From NCBI RefSeq assembly GCF_000931445.1, contig NZ_CP010849.1:1984001-2048000 (forward strand): DNA of 64,000 nucleotides. Direction: 5' to 3'. Under the pieces are notes generated by a model, which did no database searches, was not told where the DNA came from, and saw nothing but the letters and a program-made list of their open reading frames with translations. Each line of letters begins with the position of its first letter. Positions within the stretch are counted from its first letter, which is position 1. Positions 25,773-34,344 of this stretch are shown piece by piece. The position numbers were made by a program, and so were the translations under genes. The stretch comes from Streptomyces cyaneogriseus subsp. noncyanogenus (GTDB taxonomy: Bacteria; Actinomycetota; Actinomycetes; Streptomycetales; Streptomycetaceae).

Positions 25773-27281
25773 TCACAGGGCTCGGATGCGGAACTGCGTG
25801 AAGGTGGCCGTGCCGGCGTGTCCCTCGCCGGCGGGGGCCAGGGCGAACAGGCCCAGCAGGGCGCCGACCCACCGCCAGGGGGTGGCGGCGAAGACCTGCC
25901 CGGCCTCGCGCGGCCCGTCGCCCACGTCGTAGGAGAAGCGGCAGCGCGCCCCCGCGCCGATCTCGACGCGCAGCCGGGCCCGGCCCCCGGGTGCGGGGCA
26001 CGCGTGGGCGGCGTCCCGCTCCCGGTCGGCGACCGCCTCCGCGAACCGGTGCACGAGGTGGACCGACCCGTCCGCGCCGCGCTGGAGACCGATCCAGCGG
26101 TAGGCGTCGCCGAGGACCGCCAGCCCGGCCCGGGCGCCCGGCTCCTCGCTCTCCAGCCGCAGCTCCACCTCGACCGCGCAGGGCATGCCGGGCAGCCGCT
26201 GCGTGAGCACGCCGGCCAGCCTGCGCAGATCGTGAGCGTCGGCGGAGCGGACGCAGGCCAGTCGCAGCCCGTCGCCGGAGTGCTGGGTGGCCCAGCCGTC
26301 CTGGGGGTTGGCGGTCCACTGCCACTGGCGGCCGTACCGTCCGCCGGGGAAGTCGTCGTCGGTGGCGGGCGCGGCGGGCGGCTGCGGCGGGAGGTCGGGC
26401 CGCCGGTGCTCGGTGACGGGCGCCCCGTCGTCGCCGAGGACCGGCCATCCGTCGTCGTCCCAGCGCATCGGCTGGAGGTGGACCACCCGGCCGTAGGGGC
26501 CGCGCTGCTGGAAGTGCAGGAACCAGTCCTCGCCCGCGGGGGTGCGCACCCAGCCGCCCTGGTGCGGCCCGTTGACGTCGGTGTCCTTCTGCTCCAGGAC
26601 GACCTTCTCCTCGTACGGCCCGAAGAAGCCGCGCGAGCGGAAGGCTCCCTGCCAGCCGGTCTCCACGCTCCCGGCGGGAGCGAAGATCCAGAACCAGCCG
26701 TCGTGGCGGTAGAGCTTGGGCCCCTCCAGCGTGAACCAGCCGGGGATGCGGTCGGCGTCGACGATCACCTTCCCCTCGTCGAGGAGCGAGGTCCCGTCGG
26801 GGTGCATGCGGTGGCCGGTCAGGCGGTTCTTGACGCCGGAGCGGGACTTGGCCCAGGCGTGCACGAGGTACGCCTCGCCGGTCTCCTCGTCCCACAGCGG
26901 GCAGGGGTCGATCAGGCCCTTGCCCGGCTTCAGCAGGTGGGGGCGGGTCCACGGGCCCCGGATGCCGGGGGCGTTGATCTGGAAGATGCCCTGGTCGGGG
27001 TCGCCCCAGAAGATCCAGAAGCGGTCGTCGTGGTGGCGCAGGGAGGGGGCCCAGACCCCGCAGTCGTGACGGGGCTCGGCGAACCGGTCCGCCGGCTCCA
27101 GGCGTTGCAGGGCGTGGCCGACGAGGGTCCAGCCGACCAGATCGCGGGAGTGCAGCAGCGGCAGGCCGGGGGCGCGGCCGAAGCTGGAGGCGGTCAGGTA
27201 GAAGTCGTCGCCGACGCGGATCACGTCCGGGTCGGACCAGTCGGCGTTCAGCACCGGGTTGCGGTAGGTGTCGGCACTCAT
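25773..27281 (-). CDS. GH43-family glycoside hydrolase (xylosidase/arabinofuranosidase-like)
   Basis: 502 residues without a signal peptide, so probably intracellular. A five-bladed beta-propeller with YRNPVLNADWSDPDVIRVGDDFYLTASSF (base Asp), LIDPCPLWDEETGEAYLVHAW and FTLEGPKLYRHDGWFWIFAP (acid Glu), followed from about residue 320 by a beta-sandwich domain typical of GH43 C-termini. Likely removes arabinose or xylose side chains from imported pectin fragments; galactan-type activity is also possible. Its ATG overlaps the stop of the DUF6807 gene by 4 bp, so they are translationally coupled. Confidence 0.88.
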   Translation of the reverse strand: MSADTYRNPVLNADWSDPDVIRVGDDFYLTASSFGRAPGLPLLHSRDLVGWTLVGHALQRLEPADRFAEPRHDCGVWAPSLRHHDDRFWIFWGDPDQGIFQINAPGIRGPWTRPHLLKPGKGLIDPCPLWDEETGEAYLVHAWAKSRSGVKNRLTGHRMHPDGTSLLDEGKVIVDADRIPGWFTLEGPKLYRHDGWFWIFAPAGSVETGWQGAFRSRGFFGPYEEKVVLEQKDTDVNGPHQGGWVRTPAGEDWFLHFQQRGPYGRVVHLQPMRWDDDGWPVLGDDGAPVTEHRRPDLPPQPPAAPATDDDFPGGRYGRQWQWTANPQDGWATQHSGDGLRLACVRSADAHDLRRLAGVLTQRLPGMPCAVEVELRLESEEPGARAGLAVLGDAYRWIGLQRGADGSVHLVHRFAEAVADRERDAAHACPAPGGRARLRVEIGAGARCRFSYDVGDGPREAGQVFAATPWRWVGALLGLFALAPAGEGHAGTATFTQFRIRAL

Positions 27282-28123
27282 GGGCTCACCGCCTTGCGTA
27301 CGAGGGTGGAGGCGCCGTCCCGGTCCAGGCGGCCGTCGGCGACGACGGTGACGATCCGGCGGACCGCGGTGTCGCCGGGGGCGATCGCGAGCCGTTCGCC
27401 GTGGGCCAGGGACGAGCCGACGCCGGGGTATTCGGTGGTGCGGACGAACCAGGGGTCCCGGCGGGTGCGTTCGGTGGCCCCGGCGAAGACCAGCGACCAG
27501 TCCTCGCCGGTCAGGGCGAGCCAGTCGGCGCTCCGGCCGTGCACCTCGCTCTCGCCGTGCGCCCGGGCGGTGAACGCCTGGGGCGGGGTCTGCTCCTTGC
27601 GGGCCCGCCAGAAGAACCCGCCGTAGGCCGCGCCGGGGCGCCCGTTGGTGGCCGGGCTGCCGATCGTGAGCGTGCCGGAGGTGGTGTTGGTGAGGGAGAA
27701 GGTGAAGTCCAGCGCCCAGGCGTTTTCCGTGAGCGCGGTGGCCGCGACCGTGCGGCGCTCGTGCAGCAGCTCGCGCCCGGCGGCGACCCAGCGCAGCTCC
27801 TCGACGAAGCCGTCCGGGTCGCACAGCTGGAAGGCGGTGTGCCGCTGGGCGCCGTGGTTGTCGAGCTCGGTCGGGCCCCGGTCGCGGACGAAGGTGCGCC
27901 CGCCCCAGAAGTTGTGCCCCTCGACGTCGGGAACGGCGACACCGACGCCGAGGTGGTGGAGGTGGTCGGCCGGGGCGAGCTCGGTGACGGTGGTGCCGGC
28001 CAGGGTGGTGACCGGGTGCAGGTAGGGGCGGGGGGAGAGCCGGGCGGGCAGGGCGGGCCGGGTGACGTACCGGCCGACCGGGCGGCCCGCCACGCGCAGC
28101 ACGAGGGAGTCGGTGCCGGTCAT
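27278..28123 (-). CDS. DUF6807 (PmoA-like) protein
   Basis: 281 residues of the DUF6807 family, once annotated PmoA; no real relation to methane monooxygenase. It shows RPYLHPVTTLAGTTVTE, the conserved HHLGVGVAVPDVEGHNFWGGR and YGGFFWRARK, alternating strands of a galactose-mutarotase-like sandwich. Found widely in plant-polysaccharide loci beside Gfo/Idh/MocA oxidoreductases, as here; biochemical role unknown. It overlaps both neighbours by 4 bp (oxidoreductase before, GH43 after), which supports action on the same imported sugar. ATG at 28123, GGAGG 11 nt upstream. Confidence 0.85.
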   Translation of the reverse strand: MTGTDSLVLRVAGRPVGRYVTRPALPARLSPRPYLHPVTTLAGTTVTELAPADHLHHLGVGVAVPDVEGHNFWGGRTFVRDRGPTELDNHGAQRHTAFQLCDPDGFVEELRWVAAGRELLHERRTVAATALTENAWALDFTFSLTNTTSGTLTIGSPATNGRPGAAYGGFFWRARKEQTPPQAFTARAHGESEVHGRSADWLALTGEDWSLVFAGATERTRRDPWFVRTTEYPGVGSSLAHGERLAIAPGDTAVRRIVTVVADGRLDRDGASTLVRKAVSP

Positions 28124-29301
28124 CGGGTGCTCACCTCCTCGGACGCGGCGGCCGTGACCGCCCACGGGGCGCCGAGCTCGGAGTAGAGGGCGAGGCTGTC
28201 GGCGGCGGCGGCCACGAGCGCGTCGACGCCGGGGACGACACGGCGGCTCTCGCCGGGGACGCGGTGCCAGGCGCCCGGGGGCAGCGCGGCCGGGTCGGGG
28301 GCCTGCCGGATCGCCTCCACGACCCGCATGAAGGCACCCGTGGCCGCCGGGGGGACGAGCAGGGCGTCGCCGGTGGTGAGATGGGCGACGAGGTTCTCCA
28401 GCAGGTCGGTGCGGTCGTGCACGTACTCCTCGGGGCCGTGGCCGGCGCGCTGGAGCAGCACGCGGTCCTGCTTGTACCAGAAGGTGATCCGGCCGCGGCT
28501 GCCGTGCACCACCACGTACGGGTCGTCCGGCCGTTCGGCGCACAGCGTCGCGGCGACGGTGACCCGGTGGCCGCGTGCGGTGGTGATCCGCACGCAGGAG
28601 GTGTCGTCGGCCTCGATGTCGTTGGCGTGCAGCAGTTCGGTCTCGATGCCGGTGACGTCGTCGGCGCCGGTGGTGGTGCCGAGGGCGAGCGCGGTGGCGA
28701 CGGCGTGCGCGAGGGGGTTGGTCAGCGCCCCGTCGATCACGTCGGCGCCGTTCAGCCGGCGCCTGCCCGCCCAGGGCGCGCGCCGGAAGTAGGACTCCTC
28801 CCGCGCCCAGGCCCCGGCCCCGCCGATGCCCGTGAGCTCGCCGATCGCGCCGTCGGCGATCAGTTCGCGGATGGCCGGCACGGCGTGCGAGCCCAGCGAC
28901 TGGAAGCCGATCTGGCAGGCGACGCCCGCCTGTGCGATCCCGTCGGCCATGCGGCGGAACTCGGCGTACGACGGCGCCGGGGGCTTCTCCAGCAGCAGGT
29001 GCACCCCCCGTGCGGCGGCGGTGAGCGCGAGGTCGGCGTGGGTCGGGATCGGTGTGCAGATCACGGCGATCCGGGCGCCGGTGGAGTCGAGCAGGGCGCC
29101 GAGGTCGGCGGACTGCTCGGGCAGCTCGCCGCCGAACTCCTCCTCGGTCAGCGGGGTGATCTCGCAGACGCCGGCCAGCCGTACCAGGCCCGCGGCCTGG
29201 AGCCGGCGGATGTTGGCGACGTGCCAGCGGCCGTGGCCGCGGGCGCCCGCCAGGACGACGGGCACGGGTACGCTCGCCGGGCCGGTCTTCGGGCCGGTCA
29301 T
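28120..29301 (-). CDS. Gfo/Idh/MocA-family oxidoreductase
   Basis: 393 residues: an N-terminal Rossmann domain (VVLAGARGHGRWHVANIRRL binds NAD(P), EKP motif in HLLLEKPPAPSYAEF) and the C-terminal beta-sheet domain that binds the sugar. Members oxidise or rearrange sugars, often together with DUF6807. The nucleotide loop is GARGHG rather than the common GxGxxG. It sits between the pectate lyase and the DUF6807 gene with 4-bp overlaps on both sides. The natural substrate could be a galacturonate- or rhamnose-containing product; this is not visible in the sequence. Confidence 0.87.
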   Translation of the reverse strand: MTGPKTGPASVPVPVVLAGARGHGRWHVANIRRLQAAGLVRLAGVCEITPLTEEEFGGELPEQSADLGALLDSTGARIAVICTPIPTHADLALTAAARGVHLLLEKPPAPSYAEFRRMADGIAQAGVACQIGFQSLGSHAVPAIRELIADGAIGELTGIGGAGAWAREESYFRRAPWAGRRRLNGADVIDGALTNPLAHAVATALALGTTTGADDVTGIETELLHANDIEADDTSCVRITTARGHRVTVAATLCAERPDDPYVVVHGSRGRITFWYKQDRVLLQRAGHGPEEYVHDRTDLLENLVAHLTTGDALLVPPAATGAFMRVVEAIRQAPDPAALPPGAWHRVPGESRRVVPGVDALVAAAADSLALYSELGAPWAVTAAASEEVSTR

Positions 29302-30605
29302 CGGATCCTCCCCGCGCCCGCGCCGCGCGCCACCGCCCGGTCGGCCGCCGCCGCGCTGTCGATCCGTCCGTGCAGGGCGGGGCTCCAGCCGACGTCGGTG
29401 CCCAGGTCGCGTTCGCTGCCCGAGTTGTAGGCGTTGTAGATCGCCGTCAGGTCCACCGGGTAGCCGTTGAAGAGGGTGCCCGACGCGTGCAGGGCGGTGC
29501 CGTTCCAGCTCTTGACCAGGTCGGCGGCCTCGACGTGGGCGGGGGTGGTGAAGGCGTTGTTCTCCGCGTGGATGCGCGACTCGGTGGAGACGCCGATGGA
29601 GTAGCGGTAGTCGTGGGCGTCCTCGGGGACGACGTACCGGTTGTTGTAGAGGTGCACCTGGCCGAAGCGGACGCGCGGGGCGCGCTGGACGACGGAGGTG
29701 AACTCGTTGTGGTGCAGGGTGACGCGCAGCCGGCCCCGGTCGCCGGCGGCGCTGTCGCTGTTGCCGATGAGCATGGCCTTGTCGTGGTCGGCGAACCGGC
29801 TCCAGGAGACGGTGACGAGGTCGGAGCCGTTGGTGATGTCGAGCAGGCCGTCGTGGCGCAGGTGGTTGCGGGCGTAGTAGGTGGGTTCCTTCTCGTCCGG
29901 CCGGCCCTTGTCGGAGGCGGTGACGTGGTCGATCCAGACGTGGCCGGCGTTGTTGAGCCAGAGGGTGTCGTAGGCGGCCTTCCAGTCGCCGAGTCCGCCG
30001 GTGTTGGGCTGCCAGACGGGGAAGCAGTCGTAGGCGTCGCGCAGTTCGAGGTTGCGGACGATGACGTTGTCCGCGTTCTTGATCTGGAGGCTGGCGCCCT
30101 TGAGGACGGCGTCGTCGCCCAGGCCCACGATCGTGGTGTGGGAGCCGACCGGCAGCACCACGCGTTCGGCCTGGCGGGCGGCGGACGCCTGGCGGGCCTC
30201 CTCCTGGGGGCCGGCGGGCTTGGCGGCGCCCCAGGTGCGGGGGTCGTAGGCGGCCAGGTACTTCTTCAGGTCGTAGCCGCCGGTGGCGTAGTCGGCGCAG
30301 TCCAGGCGGCGGCCGGAGTCGTCGGTGTTGGCGTCGATCGTCCCGGCGATCTTGATGATCTTCGGGGTGTCGCTGCCGCCGTCCAGGGCGCGGACCAGCC
30401 CCGCCCGGTCGGTCACCGTGAAGACATGGGCCTCGTCGGCCGCGGCGCCGCCGGTGGTGCCGCCCTCGGCCGCCGCCCAGCCGTCGTAGGGGGCCAGGGT
30501 GTCGCGGCCGAGGTCGCGGCCGGTGCCGCGGGCGTCCTCGGCGTGGGCGGGGACGCACAGCAGGCCCAGCAGGCCGAGGGCCGCGGCGCAGTGCCTGAGC
30601 CTCAT
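29298..30605 (-). CDS. secreted pectate lyase (PL1), second copy
   Basis: 435 residues: a short signal peptide (RLRHCAAALGLLGLLCVPAHA) and a PL1 beta-helix with VWIDHVTASD, the calcium Asp of DGLLDITNGSDLVTVSWSRF, DHDKAMLIGNSDS and RAPRVRFGQVHLYNNRY with the catalytic Arg. It is clearly related to the lyase at 19951-21276, sharing ~435-residue length and several identical stretches. It is placed inside the transporter operon: its ATG overlaps the second permease stop by 4 bp and its stop overlaps the oxidoreductase start. Confidence 0.93.
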   Translation of the reverse strand: MRLRHCAAALGLLGLLCVPAHAEDARGTGRDLGRDTLAPYDGWAAAEGGTTGGAAADEAHVFTVTDRAGLVRALDGGSDTPKIIKIAGTIDANTDDSGRRLDCADYATGGYDLKKYLAAYDPRTWGAAKPAGPQEEARQASAARQAERVVLPVGSHTTIVGLGDDAVLKGASLQIKNADNVIVRNLELRDAYDCFPVWQPNTGGLGDWKAAYDTLWLNNAGHVWIDHVTASDKGRPDEKEPTYYARNHLRHDGLLDITNGSDLVTVSWSRFADHDKAMLIGNSDSAAGDRGRLRVTLHHNEFTSVVQRAPRVRFGQVHLYNNRYVVPEDAHDYRYSIGVSTESRIHAENNAFTTPAHVEAADLVKSWNGTALHASGTLFNGYPVDLTAIYNAYNSGSERDLGTDVGWSPALHGRIDSAAAADRAVARGAGAGRIR

Positions 30606-31498
30606 CCCTTCACCGCCCCCGCGCTGAAGCCGGTGATCAGCCACTTCTGGATGAACGCGAAGACGATCACCACGGGCACCGCCGCGATGATGCCGCCGGC
30701 CGCCAGGGCGCCCAGGTCGACGCTGTCCGCGCTCATCAGGGTGTTCAGGCCCACCGGGATGGTCTGCTTGTCCTGGTTGTTGAGGAACATCAGGGCGAAC
30801 AGGAAGTGGTTCCAGGAGTGGACGAAGGCGAAGGAGCCGACGGCGATCAGTCCCGGCCGCAGCAGCGGCAGCACGATGACCCGGAACGCGCGGAACCGGT
30901 CGCAGCCGTCGACCCAGGCCGCCTCCTCCAGGGAGGTGGGCACGTTCTTGATGAAGTTGCTGATGAGGATCATCGACAGCGGCAGTTGGAAGACCGTCTC
31001 GGCGATGATGACGCTGCCCAGCGAGTTGATCATCTGGAGCTCGGCGAAGATCTCGAACAGCGGCACCAGCAGCAGCGCGCCCGGCACGAACTGGGAGCAG
31101 AGCAGGCCCAGCATGAAGGCCCGCTTGATCTTGAAGTCGAACCGGGCCAGGGCGTAGCCGCCGGCCAGCGCGACGACCGTGGTCATCACCAGGGTCGCCA
31201 GGCCGACCAGGACGCTGTTGCCGAAGTAGGTGCCGAAGCTGCGCTCGGTCCACACCTTCTCGAAGTGCTCGAACGTCATCGGCCAGGGCACCAGCGAGGT
31301 GGAGCCGGCCGGGCGCAGGGCGAACAGCAGGATCCAGTAGAAGGGGATGAGGGTGAAGAGCAGGTAGATGCCGAGCGGCAGGTAGATCTGCCAGCGCGGG
31401 ACCTCGTCCCAGGCGCGGTGCCGCTTGGCCGGGCGCGGCGGTTCGGGGACGGCCGCGGCGGGGGCGGGCGCCACCTGGGTGGCCTCCTTGGTGATCAC
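30602..31498 (-). CDS. carbohydrate ABC transporter permease (MalG type)
   Basis: 298 residues, six predicted transmembrane helices after a ~45-residue basic N-terminus. The ATPase-coupling EAA loop is EAAWVDGCDRFRAFRVIVLPLLRPGL. Start GTG at 31498, whose GTGA overlaps the stop of the first permease. With that permease and the lipoprotein at 22.3-23.7 kb it forms a CUT1-type importer. No ATPase gene lies nearby; in Streptomyces a shared ATPase such as MsiK commonly serves these systems, so it is probably supplied from elsewhere. Confidence 0.93.
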   Translation of the reverse strand: MITKEATQVAPAPAAAVPEPPRPAKRHRAWDEVPRWQIYLPLGIYLLFTLIPFYWILLFALRPAGSTSLVPWPMTFEHFEKVWTERSFGTYFGNSVLVGLATLVMTTVVALAGGYALARFDFKIKRAFMLGLLCSQFVPGALLLVPLFEIFAELQMINSLGSVIIAETVFQLPLSMILISNFIKNVPTSLEEAAWVDGCDRFRAFRVIVLPLLRPGLIAVGSFAFVHSWNHFLFALMFLNNQDKQTIPVGLNTLMSADSVDLGALAAGGIIAAVPVVIVFAFIQKWLITGFSAGAVKG

Positions 31499-32430
31499 TT
31501 GTTCTCGCCTCCGAACTTGCTCAGCCGCAGATAGACGATCGAGCAGAAGAGCAGGATCACGAACGCGACCGTGGTCAGGGCCGACGCGTAGCCGAAGTCG
31601 TGGGCGTCGATGCTGGTGTTGGCGATGTACAGCGGCAGCGTCGTCGTCTCGCCCGCGGGTCCGCCGCCGGTGAGGGTGTAGAGCAGGTCGACGTTGTTGA
31701 ACTCCCACACCGCGCGCAGCAGCGTGGACAGGATGATGGCGTCCTTCAGATGGGGCAGCGTGATGTGCCAGAACTGCTGGAAGCGGCCGGCCCCGTCGAC
31801 CTCGGCGGCCTCGTACAGGTCCTTGGAGACGGACTGGAGGTCGGCGAGGATCAGGATGGCGAAGAAGGGGACGCCGCGCCACAGGTCGGCGACGACCGCC
31901 GCCGGGAACACGGTGGCGGTGTCCGACAGCCAGCTGGTGCCGTAGGAGCCGATGCCCAGGTCCGCGAGGTAGCGGCTGACGCCGGTCTGGGAGTTGTAGA
32001 GCAGCACCCAGATCGCGGAGGTGAGGACGCCCGAGACCGCCCACGGGGAGAAGACCAGGGCGCGGCCGATGGCCCGGCCCACGAAGGTCTGGTTGACGAT
32101 GAGGGCCAGGGCGAGCCCGAAGAGCAGTTGCAGGCCGACTTCGACGAAGACCCACTTGGCGCTGAAGACGAGGGTGCCCCAGAACTGGGGGTCCTCGGTG
32201 AAGATGTGGACGAAGTTGTCGAAGCCCGCGTATCCGTTCCGCCAGGGTTTGGTGGGGTTGTACTCCTGCAGGCTGTAGTAGAAGACGCTGATGACCGGGT
32301 AGGCGATGAAGCCCAGCATCAGCAGGCCTGCCGGGGCGATCAGCAGGTAGGGCAGCCTGCGCGGCGTGGCGGAGGCACGGCGCCGCCTCGGTGGCGCGGG
32401 CGGTTTCGCCACGGCTGCGGCTTGGGCCAT
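31495..32430 (-). CDS. carbohydrate ABC transporter permease (MalF type)
   Basis: 311 residues, six to seven transmembrane helices, starting with a basic cytoplasmic tail and the helix YLLIAPAGLLMLGFIAYPV. The EAA coupling loop is EAAEVDGAGRFQQFWHITLPHLK. It is the first gene of the pectin transport operon; each of the next six genes overlaps its neighbour by 4 bp. A LacI-type operator lies about 90 bp upstream. The start at ATG 32430 fits the family. Confidence 0.93.
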   Translation of the reverse strand: MAQAAAVAKPPAPPRRRRASATPRRLPYLLIAPAGLLMLGFIAYPVISVFYYSLQEYNPTKPWRNGYAGFDNFVHIFTEDPQFWGTLVFSAKWVFVEVGLQLLFGLALALIVNQTFVGRAIGRALVFSPWAVSGVLTSAIWVLLYNSQTGVSRYLADLGIGSYGTSWLSDTATVFPAAVVADLWRGVPFFAILILADLQSVSKDLYEAAEVDGAGRFQQFWHITLPHLKDAIILSTLLRAVWEFNNVDLLYTLTGGGPAGETTTLPLYIANTSIDAHDFGYASALTTVAFVILLFCSIVYLRLSKFGGENK

Positions 32431-32520
32431 GACTGTTCTCCGTTCTCGTGCGACGTGCGGTGCGTGAGCCGCTTCCCGGGGCGTTCCCGGGGGTCCCGGG
32501 GCGTCCCCGCGCGGGACGCG

Positions 32521-32536
32521 TGGGAAGCGCTTTCTA
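32521..32536. promoter_or_regulatory. LacI-family operator-like site upstream of the importer operon
   Basis: TGGGAAGCGCTTTCTA contains the AGCGCT core flanked by G/C-complementary arms and resembles LacI-family operators of Streptomyces sugar genes (for example the CebR box TGGGAGCGCTCCCA). It lies 91 bp before the first permease. No LacI-family gene is in the window. The remaining part of the 159-bp gap to 32589 shows nothing else. Confidence 0.6.
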
Positions 32537-32589
32537 TCCGGAGTGCGGCAGTCCGGCCGCCGGGCGGCGGCCGGAACGAGGGGGCGGGT

Positions 32590-34344
32590 TCAGCCCGCGT
32601 AGGGGTCCTGTACGGTGCCCGGCCGGGCGAGGAACTCGAAGTCGCAGCCGGTGTCGGCCTGGGTGATCTGGTCGAGGTAGAGGGCGCCGTAGCCGCGCTC
32701 GTAGGGCACGGGCGGCGGCGTCCAGGCGGCACGGCGCCGCTCCAGTTCCGCGTCGTCCACGTGGAGGTGCAGGGTGCGCGCCTCGACGTCCAGGGTGATC
32801 AGGTCACCGCTGCGGACGAGCGCCAGCGGCCCGCCGACGTACGACTCCGGTGCCACGTGCAGCACGCAGGCGCCGTAACTGGTGCCGCTCATCCGGGCGT
32901 CGGAGATCCGCACCATGTCCCGCACCCCCTGCTTCAGGAGGTGGTCGGGCAGGGGCAGCATCCCGTACTCGGGCATGCCCGGGCCGCCCTTGGGCCCGGC
33001 GTTGCGCAGCACCAGCACGCTGTCCGCGGTGATGTTCAGGGACGGGTCGTTGATGGTGCGCTGCATCGTCCGGTAGTCGTCGAAGACGACGGCCGGGCCG
33101 GTGTGCTCGAGCAGGTGCGGCTCGGCGGCGATGTGCTTGATGACCGCGCCGTCCGGGCACAGGTTGCCGCGCAGCACGGCGACCCCGCCCTCCCGGGCGA
33201 CCGGGTTGTCCCGGGGCCGGATGACGTCGTCGTCGTGGACCAGGGCGCCGGCCAGTTGCTCGCGCATCGTGTCGTGGCAGACCGTGGGCCGGTCCAGGTG
33301 GAGCAGGTCCGGGATGCGGGAGAGGAACCCGGGCAGGCCGCCGGCGAAGTGGAAGTCCTCCATGAGGTACTTCTGTCCGCCGGGCCGGACGTTGGCCAGC
33401 ACCGGGACCCGGCGGGCGAGGCGGTCGAAGTCGTCGAGGGTCAGCGTGACGCCCGCCCGGCCGGCCATGGCGATCAGGTGGATCACGGCGTTGGTGGAGC
33501 CGCCGAGGCCGAGCACGGTGGTGACCGCGTCCTCGAAGGCGTCCCGGGTCAGCAGCCGGGACAGCCTGCGGTCCCGGTGGACCAGGTCGACGGCGGTCAT
33601 CCCCGCCCGCGCGGCCATCCGGTCGTGCCCGGAGTCGACGGCCGGGATGCTGGAGGCGCCGGGGACGGTCACGCCGAGCGCCTCGGCGGCGGCGGTCAGG
33701 GTGGACGCCGTCCCCATGGTCATGCAGTGGCCGGGCGAGCGGGCCAGACCGCTCTCCAGCTCCTGCATCTCGCAGTCGCCGATGAGGCCGGCCCGCTTGT
33801 CGTCCCAGTACTTCCACATGTCGGTGCCGGAGCCGAGGACCTCGCCCCGCCAGTGACCCGGCAGCATCGGCCCCGCGGGGACGAAGACGGCGGGCAGGTC
33901 GACGGAGGCGGCGCCCATGAGGAGGGCGGGCGTGGACTTGTCGCAGCCGCCCATCAGGACGGCCCCGTCGACCGGGTAGGACCGCAGCAGCTCCTCGGTC
34001 TCCATCGCGAGCATGTTGCGGTAGAGCATCGGGGTCGGCTTCTGGAAGGTCTCGCTGAGGGTGGAGACCGGGAACTCCAGGGGGAAGCCGCCCGCCTGCC
34101 ACACGCCGCGCTTGACGGCCTGGGCGCGCTCCCGCAGGTGGACGTGGCAGGGGTTGATGTCGGACCAGGTGTTCAGGATCGCGATGACCGGCTTGCCCAG
34201 GTGCTCCTCGGGCAGGTAGCCGAGCTGGCGGGTGCGGGCGCGGTGGCTGAACGAGCGCAGGCCCTCCGTGCCGTACCACTGGTGGCTTCTGAGCTGCTCG
34301 GGGCGCTTGCCGCCGGCCGTGCCCCCTGTCGTCCTGTCGGTCAT
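32590..34344 (-). CDS. IlvD/Edd-family dehydratase, probably for a sugar acid such as L-arabonate
   Basis: 584 residues of an iron-sulfur dehydratase. Cluster ligands and active-site motifs are visible: Cys in SDINPCHVHL, GGCDKSTPALLMGA (Cys and catalytic Lys), IGDCEMQELE, and SGTSYGACVLHVAPES near the end. It belongs with the sugar-acid dehydratases rather than IlvD of branched-chain synthesis: it is about 30 residues shorter and sits after a DapA-family gene. Together these two would turn L-arabonate or a similar aldonate into 2-oxoglutarate semialdehyde. D-galactonate or galactarate remain possible substrates. Overlaps the DapA gene by 4 bp. Confidence 0.82.
   Translation of the reverse strand: MTDRTTGGTAGGKRPEQLRSHQWYGTEGLRSFSHRARTRQLGYLPEEHLGKPVIAILNTWSDINPCHVHLRERAQAVKRGVWQAGGFPLEFPVSTLSETFQKPTPMLYRNMLAMETEELLRSYPVDGAVLMGGCDKSTPALLMGAASVDLPAVFVPAGPMLPGHWRGEVLGSGTDMWKYWDDKRAGLIGDCEMQELESGLARSPGHCMTMGTASTLTAAAEALGVTVPGASSIPAVDSGHDRMAARAGMTAVDLVHRDRRLSRLLTRDAFEDAVTTVLGLGGSTNAVIHLIAMAGRAGVTLTLDDFDRLARRVPVLANVRPGGQKYLMEDFHFAGGLPGFLSRIPDLLHLDRPTVCHDTMREQLAGALVHDDDVIRPRDNPVAREGGVAVLRGNLCPDGAVIKHIAAEPHLLEHTGPAVVFDDYRTMQRTINDPSLNITADSVLVLRNAGPKGGPGMPEYGMLPLPDHLLKQGVRDMVRISDARMSGTSYGACVLHVAPESYVGGPLALVRSGDLITLDVEARTLHLHVDDAELERRRAAWTPPPVPYERGYGALYLDQITQADTGCDFEFLARPGTVQDPYAG

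Noticed and set aside
21261..27626. A 2121-codon open frame on the plus strand across the pectin genes
   Set aside because: It is antisense to six well-supported genes, has Gly/Arg/Val-rich low-complexity content typical of G/C-rich shadow frames, and no family features.
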